From Fidelibacterota bacterium (GTDB lineage Bacteria; Fidelibacterota; Marinisomatia; Marinisomatales; JACNKV01), in contig JACNKV010000091.1 of the NCBI GenBank assembly GCA_014381855.1, forward strand, positions 1-32,397: a DNA stretch of 32,397 nt, written 5' to 3'. Positions 28,969 through 32,397 of this stretch are shown in pieces; position 1 is the stretch's first letter, and each line of letters starts with the position of its first letter. The notes beneath the pieces were generated by a model that saw only the letters and a list, made by a program, of their open reading frames with translations, was not told the origin of the DNA and did no database searches. The position numbers were made by a program, and so were the translations under genes.

Positions 28969-29202
28969 TTACAAATACTTTTCAATGAAAGTTACCGCAT
29001 CCTGGACGTTTTGTACACCCAATGCATCATCTTCATCCATTTCGATATCAAATTCCTCTTCAAAACCGGCGACTAGTTCAATCGACTGCATCGAATCTGC
29101 TCCTAAATCGCCGACAAACTCTGAAGATACTTCTATCTGTATTTCGCTAATCTCAAGGACTTCCGCTACTACTTTCTTAACTCTGTTTACTGTACCAGAC
29201 AT
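28969..29202 (-). CDS. Acyl carrier protein
   Basis: 77 aa, VKKVVAEVLEI...FVGDLGADSMQSIELVAGFEEEFDIEMDEDDA; phosphopantetheine Ser in the motif ADSMQ. Confidence 0.92.
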   Translation of the reverse strand: MSGTVNRVKKVVAEVLEISEIQIEVSSEFVGDLGADSMQSIELVAGFEEEFDIEMDEDDALGVQNVQDAVTFIEKYL

Positions 29203-29205
29203 TCA

Positions 29206-30423
29206 TTAACTCCTTTTTTTGTTAATTATATCATTTGCCATCTCGTACGTATCTTTTGCGATGGCGCTTTCTTCATCCGTAGGGATAACAAATACCTCTA
29301 TGGCAGAATTCTGTGCATGTATTTCTGCTTCTATCCCGACAGCCTTTTTGTTTGCCTCACTATTTAACTGAATCCCTAAATGGTTCATATTTTGCAAAAT
29401 TCTTTCACGCATTTTTACACCGCTTGTGCCAATTCCTCCGGTAAAGACAATTCCGTCCACAGAATCCAAAACGGCCATATATGCTCCAATATACTTCCGG
29501 ACTTTATACGCAAATATATCCAATGCTAGTTGAGCATTTTTATCACCGACTTCTGCCTTCTCTTCAAGGTCCCGCACATCATTGGAAGTGCCGGAGATAC
29601 CTCTCAATCCTGATTGTTTATTGAAGATATTTTCAACATCCTTGATATTATATCCTTTTCGAACAAGATAAAAAATAACTGCCGGATCTAAATCACCTGT
29701 TCGTGTTCCCATTGCAACACCTTCTAACGGCGTAAGCCCCATACTTGTATCCATAGATTTTCCGTTACCAACGGCTGTAATTGATGATCCATTTCCCAAA
29801 TGACACGTAATCAGGTTTACATCATACTTACCTTTTCCCATGATTTCAGCCGTTCTTCTGGCAACATATCGATGAGAAATACCATGAAAACCGTACCGCC
29901 TTATTTTATACTTTTCATACATGTTCAGCGGAAGAGCATAGAGATAAGCAGTTTTCTGTATCGTTTGATGAAAGGCAGTATCAAAGCAGGCAATCTGGGG
30001 AATATCCCCTAACATTTCACGAGCGGCTTGTATCCCTGCTAAATTCTGCGGATTATGTAACGGAGCAAGGTCGGCATAGTCCTCAATCGCTTTCTCTAAT
30101 TTTTCGTTAACCGGTACCGATCGGGAGAAACTCTCTCCTCCATGCACAACACGATGACCGCACGCACCAATTTCCGACATGGATTTTATAGCTCCTTTAT
30201 GTTCGTCTGTTAGCATGGTTTTCATCATTCCCAGAGCTTCATGATGATCTTTTATGGCGATGTATGTATTTATCACCGATGATCCCACTTCTTGTGAAGC
30301 CATCGACTCAATTTCTCCAATACGTTCAATCATTCCCTTTGCCAGCACATTGCCCCCCGGCATAGAATATAGTTGATATTTCAATGAAGAACTTCCGCTG
30401 TTGAATACTAATACTAACATCAT
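29206..30423 (-). CDS. ackA: Acetate kinase
   Basis: VFNSGSSSLKYQLY, GHRVVHGGESF, YGFHGISHRYV, CHLGNGSSITAV, DTSMGLTPLEGVAMGTRTGDLDPA, FTGGIGTSG. Confidence 0.97.
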   Translation of the reverse strand: MMLVLVFNSGSSSLKYQLYSMPGGNVLAKGMIERIGEIESMASQEVGSSVINTYIAIKDHHEALGMMKTMLTDEHKGAIKSMSEIGACGHRVVHGGESFSRSVPVNEKLEKAIEDYADLAPLHNPQNLAGIQAAREMLGDIPQIACFDTAFHQTIQKTAYLYALPLNMYEKYKIRRYGFHGISHRYVARRTAEIMGKGKYDVNLITCHLGNGSSITAVGNGKSMDTSMGLTPLEGVAMGTRTGDLDPAVIFYLVRKGYNIKDVENIFNKQSGLRGISGTSNDVRDLEEKAEVGDKNAQLALDIFAYKVRKYIGAYMAVLDSVDGIVFTGGIGTSGVKMRERILQNMNHLGIQLNSEANKKAVGIEAEIHAQNSAIEVFVIPTDEESAIAKDTYEMANDIINKKRS

Positions 30424-30433
30424 TTTCCTATTT

Positions 30434-31426
30434 TTAATTATTGCCTTGTGCTTGTACAGATGTGATGGCTGTAACCGAGATTAGATCGTCAACCGATGCT
30501 CCCCGCGACATATCATTTACTGGCTTTGCAAATCCTTGGAGTACAGGTCCTATCGCTTGTGCGCCTGACAAATACTGCACTAATTTGTACCCAATATTCC
30601 CGGCATCAAGATTAGGAAAGACAAGTACATTTGCTTTACCGGCCACTTTACTGTCAGGCATTTTTTTGACTGCAACCCGTGGAACAATCGCTGTATCGAC
30701 CTGCATTTCACCATCCATTTCAAATCCTGTGTTCATTTCTTTTGCAATCTTCAATGCTTCAATGACTTTATCGGCATCCTTATGACTAGCTGATCCATTT
30801 GTTGAAAATGAAAGGAATGCGATTTTAGGTTCTAAATTGATTAATGCTTTGGCATTGATACCGGAAAAGACAGCAATCTCTGCTAATTCCTTTGCGTTGG
30901 GCTGAACGTTAACAGCAGCATCGGCAAAAATAAGGGTTTTATTTATTTCTCCTTGAAAGTTAGGGAGAACCATAATAAAAAAGCTTGAAGGTGTTGACAT
31001 TCCTTCTTTAAATCCGATTGTTAGAGAAGCTGCCTGAATAACGGAAGCAGTAGCGCTTGTCACTCCGGCAACCATTCCATCAGCATCGCCTTCTTTTACC
31101 ATCATTCCGGCGAACGGAAGTGGCTTTTTCACCAGACGTTTAGCGATTGCTTCCCGCACACCACGGGTTTTACTATACGATACAGCATATTTTTCTATAA
31201 AAGATTTCTCTTTATTGGATTGGATTATTATTCCGGTTAAGGAGAGTCCCTTTTCAGATGCAATTTGTTTTATTTCGTCCTCATCTCCTATAAGAATCGG
31301 TTTCGCTATGCCCAACGTATAAGCATTAGAAGCCGCTTCAATAATACGTTCATCTTTTCCCTCAGGATAAACAATTCTCGCAGGTGACTCCTTAGCAGAA
31401 TTCATAATATTTTCAATCAAAGTCAT
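30434..31426 (-). CDS. pta: Phosphate acetyltransferase
   Basis: RIVYPEGKDERIIEAA, DADGMVAGVTSATASVIQAA, VFPNLDAGNIGYKLVQYLSGAQAIGPVLQGFAKPVNDMSRG. Start at 31426 preceded by GGAGATAAC; the track start at 31495 is overextended. Confidence 0.95.
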   Translation of the reverse strand: MTLIENIMNSAKESPARIVYPEGKDERIIEAASNAYTLGIAKPILIGDEDEIKQIASEKGLSLTGIIIQSNKEKSFIEKYAVSYSKTRGVREAIAKRLVKKPLPFAGMMVKEGDADGMVAGVTSATASVIQAASLTIGFKEGMSTPSSFFIMVLPNFQGEINKTLIFADAAVNVQPNAKELAEIAVFSGINAKALINLEPKIAFLSFSTNGSASHKDADKVIEALKIAKEMNTGFEMDGEMQVDTAIVPRVAVKKMPDSKVAGKANVLVFPNLDAGNIGYKLVQYLSGAQAIGPVLQGFAKPVNDMSRGASVDDLISVTAITSVQAQGNN

Positions 31427-31459
31427 GTTATCTCCACATAATGATGAATAGACGTTAAC

Positions 31460-31471
31460 TTGTCTATACAA
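31460..31471. promoter_or_regulatory. Candidate GntR/HutC-subfamily operator TTGTCTATACAA upstream of pta
   Basis: Palindromic TTGT-N-TA-N-ACAA, fits the GT-N-TA-N-AC core typical of HutC-subfamily regulators; 34 nt upstream of pta ATG; regulator encoded in the same operon. Confidence 0.55.
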
Positions 31472-31565
31472 CCTAATACAAGTATAATATTTCAATGAAA
31501 GGAGCTTTTCTTTTATATATAAGTAAAACTATTTGCACAAAAAAACAAATGACAAAGATTAAAGA

Positions 31566-31734
31566 TTAACCTGGATTATTCGCCACAAAAGTCACAAAAT
31601 GCACAAAAAATTGATAACAAGGGATTTACAACGGTTGGTGTAAATATTTTTTATAATTTTATTTTTGTCATTATTTTACCTTTTTTCTTCGTGATACTAT
31701 GTGCCATTCGTAGCTGATGAATAATTCAGGTTAA
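31566..31734. repeat. MITE-like element with terminal inverted repeats
   Basis: TTAACCTGGATTATTC (31566-31581) vs reverse complement of GAATAATTCAGGTTAA (31719-31734), 15/16 matches; no coding capacity inside. Confidence 0.5.
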
Positions 31735-31789
31735 GACAAAAATAAGGAAACAGAAATATACAATAAATGAAATTAGAGCACGGTCTATT

Positions 31790-32136
31790 TTATTTATCTA
31801 TCGGTCTGTAGTGTACGCCCATTTTATCTAGACGTATTAGATGTACGGAAAGTCGTTTAATGAAATCCTCATAATTTCTACCCATAGCCGGTGACCATAC
31901 TGCCTCAGCCAATGCAGTCATCCGTGGAAATTTTATATACTCTACATGCTTTGATGTTGGCATATATTCTGTTCATACGTTTCCCTGCCCGCCTAAAATG
32001 TGTTTTGATTCTTCCAAAGACAATTCGGGTGGTGTCGGATCAAATTTATATACTTTTTCGAGTGGTAAATATCCACCTATTACCTCAGGCTCTTCATCAT
32101 TCTCTCCCTGCCGTCTCAAGCCAAGTAAGTGGCAGA
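31790..32136 (-). pseudogene. Truncated GH20 beta-N-acetylhexosaminidase remnant with in-frame TGA
   Basis: Minus-strand translation QGENDEEPEVIGGYLPLEKVYKFDPTPPELSLEESKHILGGQGNV*TEYMPTSKHVEYIKFPRMTALAEAVWSPAMGRNYEDFIKRLSVHLIRLDKMGVHYRPIDK*, typical of the GH20 C-terminal part; TGA at 31973-31975 in place of Trp of GNVWTEY; 5' part missing. Confidence 0.85.
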
Positions 32137-32288
32137 GTGCGATACTTAATGTGATAAACCTATATAAATTGCTTCAAAAGAACTAAATTTGATCTACGAA
32201 TAATTTTAATGATTTAGGGAATAATGATTTTATGTTCATATGATAATTCTTATTTAATGATTAGTTCATTTTGCAGTATTAAGAGTAC

Positions 32289-32321
32289 AAAATAATTTCT
32301 CCACCATGTAGAAATTATTTT
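32289..32321 (-). terminator. AT-rich hairpin at the 3' end of the right-edge partial gene
   Basis: AAAATAATTTCT (32289-32300) / AGAAATTATTTT (32310-32321), perfect 12-bp arms overlapping the stop codon. Confidence 0.5.
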
Positions 32322-32397
32322 CGTTTATCTATGGTAATGGAATCAATCTGATCTCCATTTATATCAATCACATTTAAAATAGCTGAATTCTTTTTTA
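32315..32397 (-). CDS. C-terminal end of a minus-strand protein, runs off the right window edge
   Basis: Minus frame open to stop: KKNSAILNVIDINGDQIDSITIDKRK*; followed by a hairpin. Confidence 0.45.
   Translation of the reverse strand, partial: KKNSAILNVIDINGDQIDSITIDKRK

Noticed and set aside
31427-31495. Extended pta start at 31495
   Set aside because: ATG at 31426 has GGAGATAAC upstream and begins the family-typical N-terminus; the extension would cover the putative operator.
31790-32136. TGA recoded as Trp (alternative genetic code or readthrough) in the GH20 fragment
   Set aside because: Several intact genes here end in TGA (S66 gene at 21511, S66 gene at 23933, the 10856 gene), and the GH20 copy is also 5'-truncated, so a pseudogene is simpler.
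31891-32186. Plus-strand ORFs of 87 and 62 aa at the right end
   Set aside because: Antisense to the GH20 pseudogene, whose minus-strand reading is far more convincing.

Overview
This 32.4 kb window looks like part of a chromosome from an FCB-group bacterium. Several secreted proteins end in T9SS type-A-like sorting domains, but many genes also have clear Shine-Dalgarno sites. No phage, CRISPR or tRNA/rRNA was seen. The main theme is peptidoglycan breakdown and recycling: a LysA-family decarboxylase translationally coupled to a NamZ-type (DUF1343) muramidase, a T9SS-sorted GHL10-like hydrolase, a T9SS-sorted NlpC/P60-like endopeptidase, a T9SS-sorted PGRP-like amidase, a run of dacB(PBP4)-ldcA-spmA-spmB-ldcA2-amino acid permease, and a six-gene amino-sugar/acetate operon pta-ackA-ACP-gntR-DUF4954-nagB. 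The last operon has a HutC/NagR-type palindrome just upstream of pta. Between these blocks lies a TonB receptor / large CTD protein / PorV-paralog operon, divergent from a secreted protein with Dx[DN]xDG (FG-GAP/VCBS-like) motifs. Decayed elements found by reading translations by eye: an internally deleted ISLre2/UPF0236-type transposase relic with candidate ends and target-site duplication (about 9.08-9.65 kb), a MITE-like inverted-repeat element (31.57-31.73 kb), and a truncated GH20 hexosaminidase pseudogene with Trp->TGA (31.79-32.14 kb). Partial CDSs run off both window ends. Family assignments come from motif recognition without any search.
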